From the NCBI RefSeq assembly GCF_002775205.1, contig NC_036457.1:801001-865000 (forward strand): 64,000 nucleotides of DNA, in the 5' to 3' direction. Below, piece by piece: positions 19,761 through 32,881 of this stretch. How positions within the stretch are numbered: the stretch's first letter is position 1; each line of letters begins with the position of its first letter. The notes beneath the pieces were generated by a model. That model ran no database searches and was not told the origin of the DNA. It saw nothing but the letters and a program-made list of their open reading frames with translations. The position numbers and the translations under genes were made by a program. The stretch is from Xiphophorus maculatus. Lineage: Eukaryota; Chordata; Actinopteri; Cyprinodontiformes; Poeciliidae.

Positions 19761-22700
19761 GCTGCCCCGAAAGTTGGCAGAACTTAAGAGAAATTCAGGA
19801 TCATTTATATTTTATAATGATTGTTGTTGTTGGAAGCGATGATGCAAACTTAAAAACCGTTAGATGAGCAGGGTACGTGGATTTTTTTAATAGAAAGGGC
19901 TGTCTTTCCCTGCCATGACTAAGACATGCCCACTTTTCAAATCAAAACGGCAATTGGTGTTCAGTTCCTCATCGGTGGGAGGAACATTACTCCATTCAAA
20001 AATCTGGTAATTGCTAGTTTTCTTACCTTTTCTTCAAAACATACTAACTCTGGGCCTCAACTTTAAGGGTTATTAAAGTCATCAGTGTTCAATATTAAAT
20101 TCGGCTTACCAATTTATGTGTATAAGTGTTAGCCTTTTTTTCTGAACAGAAGCATTTACAGTAGCTGTGCCCAAAGTAGGGCCAAAAAGCAACCACCTCT
20201 TCAGGAATCTAAGTAAATAAACAGGAGAATTGTGAAAATATGAAAACACTTTTGTAGGTACACCTTCTGGAATTAGATTGTGACCTTAAAAACTACATTT
20301 ATTCCTTAGGATATTTTAGTCAACATAGGTAGAATAGATTAATTCTCATGTTAACACAAACTCTGGACTTTGCTATATATAATCTGCAACTGAAATCAAG
20401 ACCAGTGGTCAGTGAATGCAGATGCTATGAATACATTGTTCCAATAGATTTATTCATTCGTTTTCTTATTTTATTAATTTACATAAGAGCCCAAAGTAAA
20501 CTCAGTCGGGGCAAATTATAAAGGAAGAAAGCAAAAAGATTTAAAAGGATACAAAAGGTTAATTTAAAATTTAGCTGTTTCACTCTGACTTCATTGCTTA
20601 TCACATTAGCCTTGTAATTTGCTTATTGTTTGTATTTTTTTCCTTTTAGTTTTGATCTATCTGTAAAACAATTATGATTACAAAAACGTGAAGGCAGCCT
20701 TTTATGAACTGGAAATTGGAGATTTGTGGTGGGTGGTAAAAAAAAAAAGTGCTTGAAAATTTAAATAAAAATGTAAATGTTCTGATTTAAAAAAGCATCA
20801 ACTATTAAGCAGAATAACAGGTTTCACCAAGTTATAACAGTGGAAAGCACAGATTAGTTTATAAGAACTGATAAAATTGGGAGCTTTTTTGCCTACTGGG
20901 GACATATTTTGTGCTTCAGGCGAGGGAAGGTATGTTTACACTTAAAACAGGGAGAAATGAAAAGGCAAACAAGAATTAGCCATCTGCCATTTTTTCTAGC
21001 ATCCACCACCCTTCACCTAATAAGCGGGTAGATCTGCAAAAGAATCTGGTATGTCTTTACAAAAGCTTTTTCCTTATAACCTTTTCTTTAAACCCATATG
21101 GAAAGACTTGTTGTTGGTTTACTGCACGGCTGAACTGTGCGACTATCTTCGCTGTGGGTGGGGAGATAATAGCAGAGAGGATGAAACCTATGATTAGTCT
21201 GGTTTATATAATTCCCCAGGAATCAGATTATAGTGAAATTAAAGCGTTTTTCGTTTTGCATGTAGGAGTAATTGCTGTAAAGTTCACAGAGCTCTTCAAC
21301 CAATTGCTGTTTAACACGAGCGGATCTGAGTTAATACACAACGTAGCTCGCAGCATTGCCGCGAGGTAGAGAAGAATGACTTGTTCCTTGTTCATTTACT
21401 TTTCTTTCACCGATGCTTGGGAGAATATTTGCATAACAGCTTGTTTGAATTCCTGTCCAGGTGATTCTGAGGTCATTGACACTGCGGTATGTTTGCACAA
21501 AAAGTCAAGTGAATTTGTACATGCTGTGCCAAAATAAAAAATGCACTGCAGTTTTCTACGCAACAGAAGACACGACTTTCACTTCCTATCTTTTGTCTCT
21601 TGCATGCTCATCCTGTTTCTCGCGCTTATGCTTCCTTCCGGTTTCTTTAATTCACCACAGTTTCTGTTACATCTTATCCTGCAGAGTTTCTTTCTCTGCA
21701 TCCTTGCGATTATTGTTCCTGTAAATAAATTTAAAAGTTGCTTTGTCAATTTAGATATCTGAAAATGTAAATGTACAAACGCAGAGCCTAATAATAGGAT
21801 ATGCATGCTGTAATTAAATGTAGCATTGAATGTCCTAGCTCAAAATGGCAAACAATGTGAAAGCCTGTGTTGGTGGGGCAAGTTGGTTCTGGTACAAGTG
21901 AGACAATGAAATATGATCTATGAAAGGCTCCCAGTCAGCTTAAACTGGTCTTAATGTCAGATTAAACTCAGTAAACATAATGTAATTTGATAATAATAAA
22001 CCTTTTGTGATGTGGAGATTGTGTTTGAAACATCATCATCTTGGAGTTGTTCATCAAGATAACTTTGTTTTAGTCAAATCCAAATCCACATTAGATTACC
22101 ATGATGAAATTTGTTAATTTGATCCTCAATGAGTTTTTTTGGTGGAACTTTCTCTCTGTATATTCAGTCTTTTTAGAGCTATTACATTATCTGCTACATA
22201 ATGTTTGCCAGAAATTGGTATGCAAATGTGAAAACCTCTCAGCTGTAAAATAATAATAATAAAAAAAGTAAAAAATTAAATTAAAAAATCAGTTAAATGT
22301 TGTTGAAGCCTTCAATAATTACCTTTTCACAATAATTCATTTATTTATTTTAATATTTGGATTTTGTAAAGCTATTCTAGTTTGATAATAAATAGGACTA
22401 TCCAAAAGGTAAATAAATTTTATTCATTACATTTTCTGTTTTTGTTTTTTTTTTTTTAAGTATTTTTCTTTTCTTTATTCTGTTTTTTTGTATTGGCAAC
22501 ATGTTACTAACCCCCCAAAAATAACCTCTGCTTTCAGAAAATAAATAAATGTTAATAGAGTTGCTATAATCCAGGATTTAAGAAAGTAGGAACCTTAATT
22601 TGGAAATAACAAAAATTAATGGAGAATTTACAGGAATTTATTGAAATTAATGGAAACTTATTTGAATATTTTAAAAATGTTGATGATTGGCCAATCATTT

Positions 22701-22811
22701 TAATAATCCAGCATTAATGTGTTTCCCAGTGTTTTTGCAAATTACCTGTACTCCCCTAAAGCAAACGCATATTAATTTCAAAAGATGAACCTCAAACTTT
22801 TTCTATTTGTC

Positions 22812-23746
22812 TTAAATGTGACATTATGTGTCCTTGAACCGGTTAGGATACAGAACATGTTCATTAAATTTTTTGTGTAAAATCATTCTTACATGATGAG
22901 ATTTTAGTCTGGTCTGGTTTTGAGCTCCTTTCAGAATGAAATGTTTTAGGGCGTCTTGTCACTTTAAATCATAATGAGCTGCTGCAGCTCATTAGGATCC
23001 CAACATTGAGTTGGGATGCCCCCCCCAACTCAATGTTCACACTCGCACGTTAAAATGGCTGCAAAGACATGCGCAATTATTCAGCCGTACATCTTTGAAA
23101 AGCATTAGTACAGCCGCCTGCACAACCAACAAGAATGCAAAGAGTGGTTTCTGGATAATAAGTCAGCAAGAAAACACTTGTCCTTTCCAGCAGCCATTGT
23201 ACAGCACATTCAGCAGCGAGACCAGCTGGCCAGATATGCTGGAGTTCGGCTTGGGTTGCTAGGTAACAGCACAGTGTTTGTTGATTGGCTCAGCGGTTTG
23301 TTTTCCAGATACCAAAAAGCATTAACTTATTGCCAAAAAATACCTGGGTTGTTGTTTTTTAAAGTGCTTGGGCTGTTGAAACGCAACTGGAAGTATAAAA
23401 ATATGCTAAATCTGACTTTTGCATAATAGTTTTTCTATTATGCAAAATAAGCCAGCTGACCAAACGTGTTGGAGCTCGTCTTGGGTTGCTAGGTGACGGG
23501 CTGGGCCGGGCTGGGGTTGTTTGGTAACGGTTGCAGCCTGCTGATTTGTGACGTTGCATTTGGAAGGTTTTTGAACTGCTCATTTTCCAGACACTAAAAA
23601 ATATGAACTTATTGGCAACAAAACAGCATGTTTTTATTGTTTTTGGGTTGCATTTTTTTAAGTGTTGGCCTGTTTTTAGAAGCTGTAGAGACCCAAATGG
23701 AAGTACAAAAACATGCTAAAAGTGAAGTTAGCATAACAGGCCCTTT
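22812..23746. mobile_element. AGGTGACCTATTATG-type repeat, copy 2 with a second partial copy
   Basis: The first copy runs from 'aaatgtgacattatg' to 'tttgcataatag' at about 23427. The 3' half ('gccagctgaccaaacgtgttgga.. to ..gcataacagg') is then repeated to about 23746. It looks like a nested insertion or an internal duplication. It lies in dtnb intron 1. Confidence 0.65.
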
Positions 23747-24473
23747 TTAACTCTTGTCTCCCAGCACCCTGTAGTAAAACCACCATTGATTCAGTCAGCA
23801 CCTCTTCCCCATTTCCTGAAATCGTAACCTTTTTAAACGTTAATTTAGAAAATTGTTGCAAGCTTTCCAGAGGTCTTTGCGGTTGTTCGGAGGGTAAATG
23901 GCGCTCAGAGGTGCTTTAGAAATGCTGGCGACTACAGTTACTGCACAGAGTAATGTAAATTTAAAACACACTCGCTCAGTGCTCGGGGTCCTGTCAGTGC
24001 AGAGACAACGATGGACAGCTGCGAGGGGTAATTTGGTCATGTGGTCTTCAAGTTGTGTATAGTAAACACCCTCTTACCCCTCTTCAGTTCCCCTTCGTCT
24101 GATAGACGCCCTTTTCCCTGCCTTATTGCTGCTTCTTTACTTCGACAAATTAAGTTTTAAGCTGTTTCTGAACACGGTAAGTCCAGTGTTGCTGGGTTTT
24201 TTGGGTTTCTTTTGCTTGCAGTCAAAGCTGTAGTGTGTTTGTTTTTAGCTTGAGAGTAGCTGGGATTTAACAGCTGCTCTACTTGTTAGCAAAAACAGAG
24301 AGAAAACCTTTGGTAAGTATAGTTTGTGTTTGTTTTCAGGTCCATTTGTCTTGTGCAGGTGTGCAGGTTTGCATATACAACCACTGGGGAGAGTGTGTGT
24401 GGTGGCTGTTATTAAACAGGTGCACTGGTTGGGTGGTCTCCTCTGATGTAATGCTCACTGTCTTAAATATGTT

Positions 24474-24500
24474 TATATATATATATATATATATATATAT
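24474..24500. repeat. (TA)n microsatellite
   Basis: About 13 TA units in dtnb intron 1. Confidence 0.9.
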
Positions 24501-24885
24501 GCCACTATTATATGCTTTTATTGTTGAATATTTGCTTTTATTTGATACACCAGAACCAGAACAAATTTTAAAATGTAAACTGTGCATTTAAAGAGCCCTA
24601 GGCAGGAAAACAGACACATTCACAATCATTTATTTTAGTTGTGTCACTCACAGCTGGAGCTCTTGGGCGTACTTAAAATATTGAATTATGACAATTAAAG
24701 CAGTTCTGAAAAGAGTTCAATCAGTTCATTGTTGTTGCTTGATTGTAGCTGTACAGTACTCAGGGCTTCATGACTGCTGTTGTTTTTAAATAGTTTAATG
24801 AGTTGAAGTTAACATAGTAAAAATAATTTGCACAATTTGACTTTTGGGACTTTTGGAGTTTTTGATGAAAAAGGATTTGATGAAA

Positions 24886-25288
24886 AGCGGCCGAAATGGG
24901 TTTTCTCCGTAGGGTGGCTGGGCTCTCCCTTAGAGATAGGGTGAGAAGCTCAGTCATCCGGGAGGGACTCAGAGTAGAGCCGCTGCTCCTTCACATCGAG
25001 AGGAGCCAGTTGAGGTGGCTCGGGCATCTGGTCAGGATGCCTCCTGGACGCCTCCCTGGTGAGGTGTTCCGGGCACGTCCCACCGGGAGGAGGCCCCGGG
25101 GAAGACCCAGGACACGCTGGAGGGACTATGTCTCTCGGCTGGCCTGGGAACGCCTCGGGATTCCCCCGGAGGAGCTAGAAGAAGTGGCTGGGGAGAGGGA
25201 AGTCTGGGCCTCCCTTCTGAAGCTGCTACCCCCGCGACCCGACCTCGGATAAGCGGAAGAAGATGGATGGATGGATGGATGGATGGAT
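24886..25288 (+). mobile_element. LINE 3' end fragment with GGAT microsatellite tail
   Basis: The open frame 24896-25252 reads GFLRRVAGLSLRDRVRSS, LRWLGHLVRMPPGRLPGEVF, RPRGRPRTRWRDYVSRLAWERLGIP, then REVWASLLKLLPPRPDLG and stop. This is the C-terminal segment of an abundant fish LINE. A (GGAT)n tail follows from 25261. It is 5'-truncated as usual and almost undamaged, so relatively young. It is a different family from the fragments at 4.2 and 16.1 kb. Confidence 0.85.
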
Positions 25289-25394
25289 TTGATCGCTTAT
25301 AGATTACCTTTATTTTTGCTTTTTAGTCTGATTAGTACTTTGGATCAGCAAATATATTTTAATATTAGACAGATATAACTTGAGAAAACACAAA

Positions 25395-25613
25395 AAACGG
25401 TTTGCAATTAAATCCCAACTCGCACCGAAGCACTGCTACATTACAGCAGCGCCCCCAGAGGCTAGGAGGGGAAGCGATTTTCCATAGGGTTCGGTTCGTT
25501 TGACATGTTGCAGTGTGAAAGCGAACCACACCAGCTGAAAATGTAACAAATGTTGCAATTTTAGTCCCCGATTGAACCAAGTGAACCGGGCTTTCAGGTG
25601 TGAAAACACCCTA
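25395..25613. mobile_element. Short dispersed DNA repeat (MITE-like)
   Basis: It contains 'cagcgcccccagaggctagg', 'ttcggttcgtttgacatg' and 'gaaccaagtgaaccgggctttcaggtgtgaaaacacc', words common in fish MITEs. The right end 'ggtgtgaaaacaccc' is itself palindromic. No coding content. Confidence 0.5.
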
Positions 25614-26539
25614 AATGTTCTGTTGTGCTTGTTTAATAAGCTTTATATGTTTTTTGGCAGGAATGTGATGCCAAAGCTCTAGACTTAAATGCAATTGAGA
25701 TGTACTGTGACTTTGAACACACCATTAATGCTTGATAATTCTCCTGTGTGGGTCAATTCTCCTTAGAAAATGTATCTAAAGTGATATAAAAGATGCTTCA
25801 TGTATTTGTTGCAAGAGAGGGACGATGAGTTATTAGATTTAGGGTGTTATTAAGTTTTCACATAAGTCTAGTCCTTCCTTTTAAAATCTGAAAAACTCAG
25901 AGAAAACAGTAAATTTGTGTCACTCTCTGCTCAAATTATGTACAGTACGCAGTACAAAATAGCAAAAATAAGCATGGCTCTTACCCCGGGAGATGTTTAC
26001 ACTTCAGTCCAGTGTTGAGATTATCATCATCTGCGGGTGTTGAGGTTTGGATGCCGACAGGAACATAATTTCTAGAAGCTAGCAAACGATTTTTTATTCA
26101 CTTTCATCTGTTCAAACTTCCAATCCCCATTGTTGTCTGATACAAGATGTATTGGAGGGTTTGTGTTTCTGTGAGAGGTTTTTTTTCTTGTTGGTGTTTG
26201 GCAACTGCTCTGTATTTACTTCCTTTTCTTATGTCCTACCGACGTCTCAGTAGGTAAAACAAAACCACTTGGCAATTTCTATTGTTTTGAACATAAAAAA
26301 GCATTTACCATCAATGCAAATTGCACATGCCTTCCTTGCTAAATCTTCTATTTATTTGAAGCTAATGACTGCACCGGATATCCACACAACCTTAAAAAGT
26401 CTTAAGTTGATGCATTTCAAATTAAGGCCTTAAAATGTCTTACTCTTTAAATGAAATTAGGTGGGGCTTAAATGCGTTCATAACAAGTCTTGAATTTTGT
26501 CGTGGCAGGACTCCTTAATCTTGTATATTAGTAGTTTTA

Positions 26540-27085
26540 TACTTTATCCTAGCTATACCTTAGATATACCCTAGCTATACCCTTGGTACATAGCAAGGGC
26601 AAAAATATCCATCTAGCAAGCTAGCTATCTAGCAGACTAGCTGGCATAGTGTAGTTAGCTGGCAAAGGGCACACTAACTACCCAAATGCAGCTAAGTAGT
26701 TAGCTTTAGCCTTGCTAGTTGACTAGCATAAATAGGTAGTTGGCAAGGGTTACTACCTACTCTTACTACCTTTGGATATGGTATCCAGTTAGCCAGGATT
26801 GCTGGCTAGCTGGTAGTTAGCCAGCAATCCTGCGGTAGCTGGCTAACTACCTAACCAGGAACATAATTGTTAGATGCTAGCAAACAGTTTTTTATAAATT
26901 TTTGTTTGTTAAAACTTGAAATCCCCCTTTTTGCCTGGTAGGAGATGTATTGGAGTTACCATAGGCTAACTTTTCATAGGTACCCTATGGTAGTTAGCCA
27001 GCTCCTATAGGGTAGCTAGCTTGCTTTACCCTTGCTAACTACCTAGCAAGTATAAAGCTAGCTAGCTATTGGCTCACTTCTATTG
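26540..27085. repeat. GCTAGC/TAGTTAGC-rich low-complexity block
   Basis: About 550 bp of irregular, non-phased repeats of GCTAGC, CTAGCTA, TAGTTAGC and GCTAACTACC, broken near 26870-26970 by ordinary sequence. No fixed period is apparent. It lies in dtnb intron 1. Confidence 0.7.
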
Positions 27086-29271
27086 CCAACCCATGAGATG
27101 TATTTATTTGTGATTATCTTTTGTACATTTGTTGCAATGCAAGTCTTAAATTTCATTCATAATGGTCTTAAAAAGTTTTAAATTTGAGTTAATAGAACCT
27201 GCAGAAACCCTGCTGTAAATAATCCCACATTTACTTTGACTCCAGAGAAATAAAAAGTCTTTTCAGAGTGTATTCGGAGTAAATTCTGTTCCAACATGAG
27301 GATTCAATCAAATTTTATTACCAACCACAAAAGAAATTCTAACATTTTTTTGGGTCAGTGTTGGGGAGATGACTGTTAGAAAGTCAGCAGAGATGAAATG
27401 TCCAAAATGTTAATACCCCCTTAAAGTATTCTTTTTAACTCCAAGTGATGATGAGGAGGAGGTTCTGCTCTAACAATCTGAAGTGTATTTCCTGTCAGCT
27501 GTGTTTGTCTGTGTCCCCGAATGACCTTTGACATTACTATCCACATGCTAAGAAGACATTTTTCTTCCCTCTGTGTCTGCTAGACGTCCTGCATTGAAGA
27601 CCCCCCTCTCCCTCTGGGCCTGTTTGACCTCCTGACACTGAGAGGTATGACCACACGCACAAATTTAGTGCAAAATCTAACCAATGTTGAACTGTTCTCG
27701 TGTTTTTAAAATCAGCAAATGTCGGCCATGTTAAAACACCGCTGTGCAATGCAGGTGTGAGTCACCGCCTACACAAGCTCTGAAAGGCAACACATGCAGT
27801 CTGCAGAGAGGGTTCATACAGGTCCTTGAAATCCTTGGAAATGTACTTATATTAAATGCTTTCAAGGTTTGGAAAGTGCTTGATTTCTGTATAAATTCTT
27901 TGAAAGTTTTTAATATTCAAACTGCATAGTTTAGTGATAAAGTTAAATCGAGCATCTAATTAAAACCTTAAATTTGGAAAACATTTGAAACCAGATATTT
28001 TCATACTCTTATTCTTTTTCTTTCTGATGTTATATCAGACAAAATTTTCTTATTTTAGGTTAGTTAGAATTTCAAAAATTATTTCTATTTGCTAAATGCC
28101 AGAAAATGTGGTAAGAAAATTGCAGCTCTTTATGTCTGGCGAAGATCTGTTTGAGATTCGCCAAGGATCCGATTCCAGTATTGATTGGAAAAATGGTCGC
28201 CAAGCCGTTTCCATTCCTCTGATGTAGTTGTGAGAGAGTAATTGTATCTTCAGTGATTTAAAGCTTTCACAGCTAAAACAGGAAACTGATCTCACAGACC
28301 AAATGTTCTCCCATGTCAGCTTTACTCACCCTCAGACAGACATGGACAGGCAGACTGGGAGTAGTTATCACCAAGATGGAAATAACAACTTGCACATCGT
28401 GGGAGACCAGTGCGGTAACTGGTGAGCTGCTGGGAGAAGTCACTGCCCTATTTTTAACTCCAGTAAGAAAAGATTATGAATGAGATCATGAAGCATGTTT
28501 CTCATGTTCATTCACCTATTTAATTGACCTTTGGATTATGAAATGTTAGAAGATATTTGTAGCTTGAATTGAAAAATTGTATAGAAAACAACTAAAATAT
28601 ATTTTGAATGGATACTTAAGTTAAAATTTGAAAAGGACGACAATGTAACCTTCAAAAAGCAGCCATGTTCTTTGAGTCGCATGTTTTATATTAGGGGTGT
28701 CCAAACTAAATAAAAAGAAAACTAAAATCAAGCAATTAGTTCTATAATGTTTTAGTTTATTGTTTGTTTTTTATAAGGAAAGGATGTTATTCATCATAAA
28801 TCCAAAACGTAAGAAGGATTAAAAGAAAGGCAACGAATTTATTCTCGCTAATAAGAACAAGATTTGGGTTTCTCTCTTTCAAAATGCTTTAGGAAATTAA
28901 ATAAAAGCTTAGTCAGGTTTTCAGTAAAAGTCTCTGAATAGTTGAAAAATACATTGTTTTCTACTTGACTTATTTTACATTGTAAGAAAATTATGTTTAT
29001 TTAAACATTTTTATATATATATAAAAAGTCTCTATTTGCATTAACCACCTGAGCTGGACAGGATAAATTTGTATCATTCTTGAAATTGCACAAACTCAGT
29101 CTGAGGGCCACAAATGGCAAAAGTAAACTGTTTGTGTCCAGTATGTGTGGGATCTGCAAAGATGTTACCTGCACTGTTTTTAGGCATTTGATATTCTTTG
29201 TAATTGTTTAGTGAATTGTAAAAAATTTACATAATTCCTCACCGTGCTGAATAAACTTTAAAAACCAGATA

Positions 29272-29850
29272 GTAGGGCTGAAATGATTAATCGTGATTAA
29301 TCAATTGTTGACATAATTGTCAACTAATTTAGTTATTGATTAATTGTTAACCAGAGTATACACACTAAAAAAGGCTATTTGCAGCAAGAACAACATGTTC
29401 AGAGCAGTAATTGACCCAAAACTGTACAGAAATATACAACTAGCATCTAAGATCAAATAAAAAATAAAAACTTTGCGCATATATTCTGTACAAAACTCAA
29501 GTGGCATAGTTTTTATTTTTGTTTAAATTCTGTTAAGCAAAACATATTCAACAGATTAGTATTCTATTGATCTAAAGTCAGTCAGAAGAGGAAGAGCTTT
29601 AAACATGTTGATGTTGGAATAATTTTTTTTTTTTGCTGCAGACGCATCTTTTGCTACAAATGACCAAACTAAAGGAATTGCTTGAATATTGCATTTAGGC
29701 AATAAATTATTTATTTTCTTATATAAAAAGGGAATAGAATTGTTTATTTGCATTTAGAAAAATCTAGACACTGTCTATTTTTTATGCTATTAATCATCAA
29801 AAATAATTGATTAATGAATAACTAAAATAATAATATGTGCAGCTCTGTTT
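29272..29850. mobile_element. ATTAATCGTGATTAATC repeat, copy A
   Basis: It begins 'agggctgaaatgattaatcgtgattaatcaattg' and ends 'aataattgattaatgaataac..gtgcagctctg'. Internal landmarks are 'atttgcagcaag', 'cagagcagta', 'acgcatcttttgctacaaatga' and 'ttgcatttaggcaataaa'. About ten copies or fragments are scattered through the dtnb locus and beyond, in both orientations (30720, 35590, 37433, 41035, 43712, 45012, 55658, 59676). Confidence 0.7.
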
Positions 29851-30719
29851 TAGAAGATTAAATTCTACAATTTACAGGTAATTTTTAGTATTTTATCTTT
29901 TGTATTGCAACTGCTTTCTGATCAGAACAGCTTGTTCCAGCTGCTCAGAACTGGAGAAGCTGAAGGTTTCATTTTTCAAAATGCTTTCCAAAGCCACTGA
30001 CTCCTCTTTGGCGTCCCACGTTCTACAAATGTGTTTCATATGTATCTGTTTTATTTCCACAGTGTAATTGAGCAGAGAAAAACAATGTTTGGTTCAACTT
30101 AGCTACATTTACTGTCTTGTCAGGAGACTTCACATAGTTATAATGTTACAGGGAGAAGCCTAACGGTTGTTGATGGCACAAAGCCACTGGTATTTAGTGG
30201 GAAACCTCACCAGAAACATGCTCAGGCACAGCAGTTGTTTTCTTTCCGAAGTGTTTATGTTCCTTTCTGTTCAAAATTTCAACCATTACAACTTATTTCT
30301 AATCTGTATGCATTGCAATGACACACCTAATGTCCCAAACAAAACTTTACCAAAACTGAATGATCTGCTACTTTTAGCTCTGTTGGCTAAACTAGCGCAA
30401 CATGTGGCTGATAATATCTTGTTTTGAGTGAAATTTTCTTATCCTTTCACATCCTGTCTGGCTTTAAGACAAAAAGAAAAAGTTTTATGCAAAAAAACCC
30501 TTTTCTTTAATGGCATATTTATAGGGCAAAAACTTATCTCTTTCTAAAACTCCATAAATGACCAGTTTTTAATAATATCTGTACAGTAAGTTACTGTGAT
30601 TGTAAATACCTTCAGAGTAAGTTTTCTTTTGCTTTATTTTGTTTATTAATTGACAAAAGCCTCTCTAATTCAACCTGTGCAAAAAACACCATCAACAGTC
30701 GCTCTTGTGATGCCATCTA

Positions 30720-31308
30720 TAGCAATTAATCAGTTATTCTGCCAATTAATCAGTTTGAAAATGTTTAATAAATTCTGCAAATTTTTCATTTAACAACTTA
30801 AGCTTATTTTATAACATATTAGAAATACAGAAAAATACTAATAAATGATTCAAATTCTTTTGATTAGAAAATAAACATTTAATTAGAAAATAAACATTTT
30901 ATTTTCTAAAAGCCATAATAAAGCTTTCCTTTAGTGAACGCTTGATCACTTCGGCTTGACTGAACGTCAGTACAGTGTAGGATTGATTTGTTGATTACTT
31001 TTTGGATTAACCAGTTAATAACTGGGTAGCAAAAGGTGCTTGATATGAGATTTTATTTTCAGAATTTGAACTGGCTGAAGTTAAAACTATGCCACTTGAG
31101 GGTAAAACATATTTACAGACAAATGTTTTTTTTTATATCTTAAATGCAAAATCTATCTGTATTTTTGAACAGTTTTGGCTTGTTTTTTCCTCAAATGACT
31201 TTTTAAAAACGTCTATATACGCTTATTAGCGATTAATCGTTTACTAAATTACTTCACAATTATTTCAATAATCAATTAATCGTGATTAATTGCTACAGTT
31301 TCAGCCAT
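30720..31308. mobile_element. ATTAATCGTGATTAATC repeat, copy B (inverted)
   Basis: Opposite orientation to copy A, ending 'atcaattaatcgtgattaattgctacagtttcagcc'. Copies A and B are about 900 bp apart, so their transcript could fold into a long imperfect duplex. Confidence 0.65.
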
Positions 31309-32324
31309 TTTATTACAATATGCGAATAGATAGCGCTGTTTAGAATTTTTAGAATTTGTAGTGATTGTTCTTCTAAAACCTCTTAGTTGTTGTTGATTCA
31401 TTTTTAATGTTTGTAAGGCTACTTTTAAAAAACATTTTAATAATTTAAGTTAAAAAATGTGAATTTCTTCTGTTGGTGCAGAACTGTTGTCAGGGATTAA
31501 CATAGATCTTCATAAATTACTGTAGTAAACAAAACCTGGACCTTTTGTGAGCGTTTACTAGTTTTCTAGTTTACTAGTTTTCTGTCATCATGTAGATTAG
31601 AGTTGCTTAGTTTGTCACTGTTTAAATAAATAAATGGCTTATCCTTGACTAAACTTGACAATATTTTTAGCAACTGTTAAAAAAGTGATTTGTAACTGTG
31701 AGGAAGTGAAACGAGGAGTCTTTATTTTGTGTGGATGAAGGACAAAGTCTCCTGGGAAGCCTTCAAATCCTCTCAGGAATGTGTGTGAAGGAGCTGGGGG
31801 GTTGACTTGTCACCACATTGTACAAAGAATGCAGATATTTGTCCGCAACTCTGTCGTCTTAGTTACATGTTGAGCTTTTTCTTTCCTCAATTTAGCATTT
31901 TTTTATCGTTTTCTCTCTGCTTTCCTCGTTTTTCCTCCAATCAGAACAGCAAACTAGTTTTCTTCTTCTGTTCTTGTTGATGTGTTTATTTACTCAGCAC
32001 TTTGATTTTTTTAACCGTCTCTTAAAATGAAAAAAAATATTTACAGTGAAAGTTTTTCTTATATTCTTCTATTATTTTTATTTGTTTCAACAAATAAAAA
32101 TTGTATTTAAATGAATCCATCCTCTTTAGTTTAAAAAGAAAACTACAGTATGTTGATGCAATCCTCTAACCAGTCTGCCCCAGACAGTGAGACTGGTTAT
32201 ACTGGGATAGCGCGGCCTGTACCAGTGTTTCCACTCAGTCCGGAAAAGTTTATAAATTTGCAGTTTATAAATATTTAATTAAAATAATTTGAAGGGCTGG
32301 ATAAGAATCGGACATTTAGTGCAT

Positions 32325-32742
32325 ATCTCATCCATCCATTTATTTATTCATTCATGTATTCATTTATCATTTCATCTGTGCTTTTATTCATCCATATATT
32401 TATTCTTCTGTTTATTCTTTCATTCATGTAGGCATTTATTCATTTATTAACCTAAGCATTCATTCATTCATTCATTCATTCATTCATTCATTCATTCATT
32501 CACCGGTATATGCATATATTAATATATTTATTCAATTCTTCATGTATTTATCATCTGTGCATTCATTCATTTATGAATTCATTCATTCATTCATTCATCT
32601 ATGAATTCATTAATTCACCTTTTGTTAATTTATTCATTAATGCATTTATTCATTCCTTAGTTTATTTATTCATTCATTCATTCACTCAACTGTTTCATTC
32701 ATTCATTCATTCATTCATTCATTCATTCATTCATTCATTCAG
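32325..32742. repeat. (ATTC)n microsatellite region
   Basis: Degenerate CATT units with near-perfect runs at about 32458-32502 and 32695-32741. It lies 140 bp before the first coding exon of dtnb. Confidence 0.95.
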
Positions 32743-32881
32743 ACATATCCTTCACCCTTTACGAACTGATTTTAAACATCTTAGTGTAAAACTAAAGGAG
32801 TTTGGCCTTCAGATTCTGCTCTGATGTGTGGAAGGTGATTGTTTTCTTTACTTTTCTGAGCTGTTTTCCTGTTTCTGTAGG

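Noticed and set aside
24896..25252. Independent 118-aa gene
   Set aside because: It is the C-terminal end of a LINE followed by its GGAT tail, present in many copies in fish genomes.
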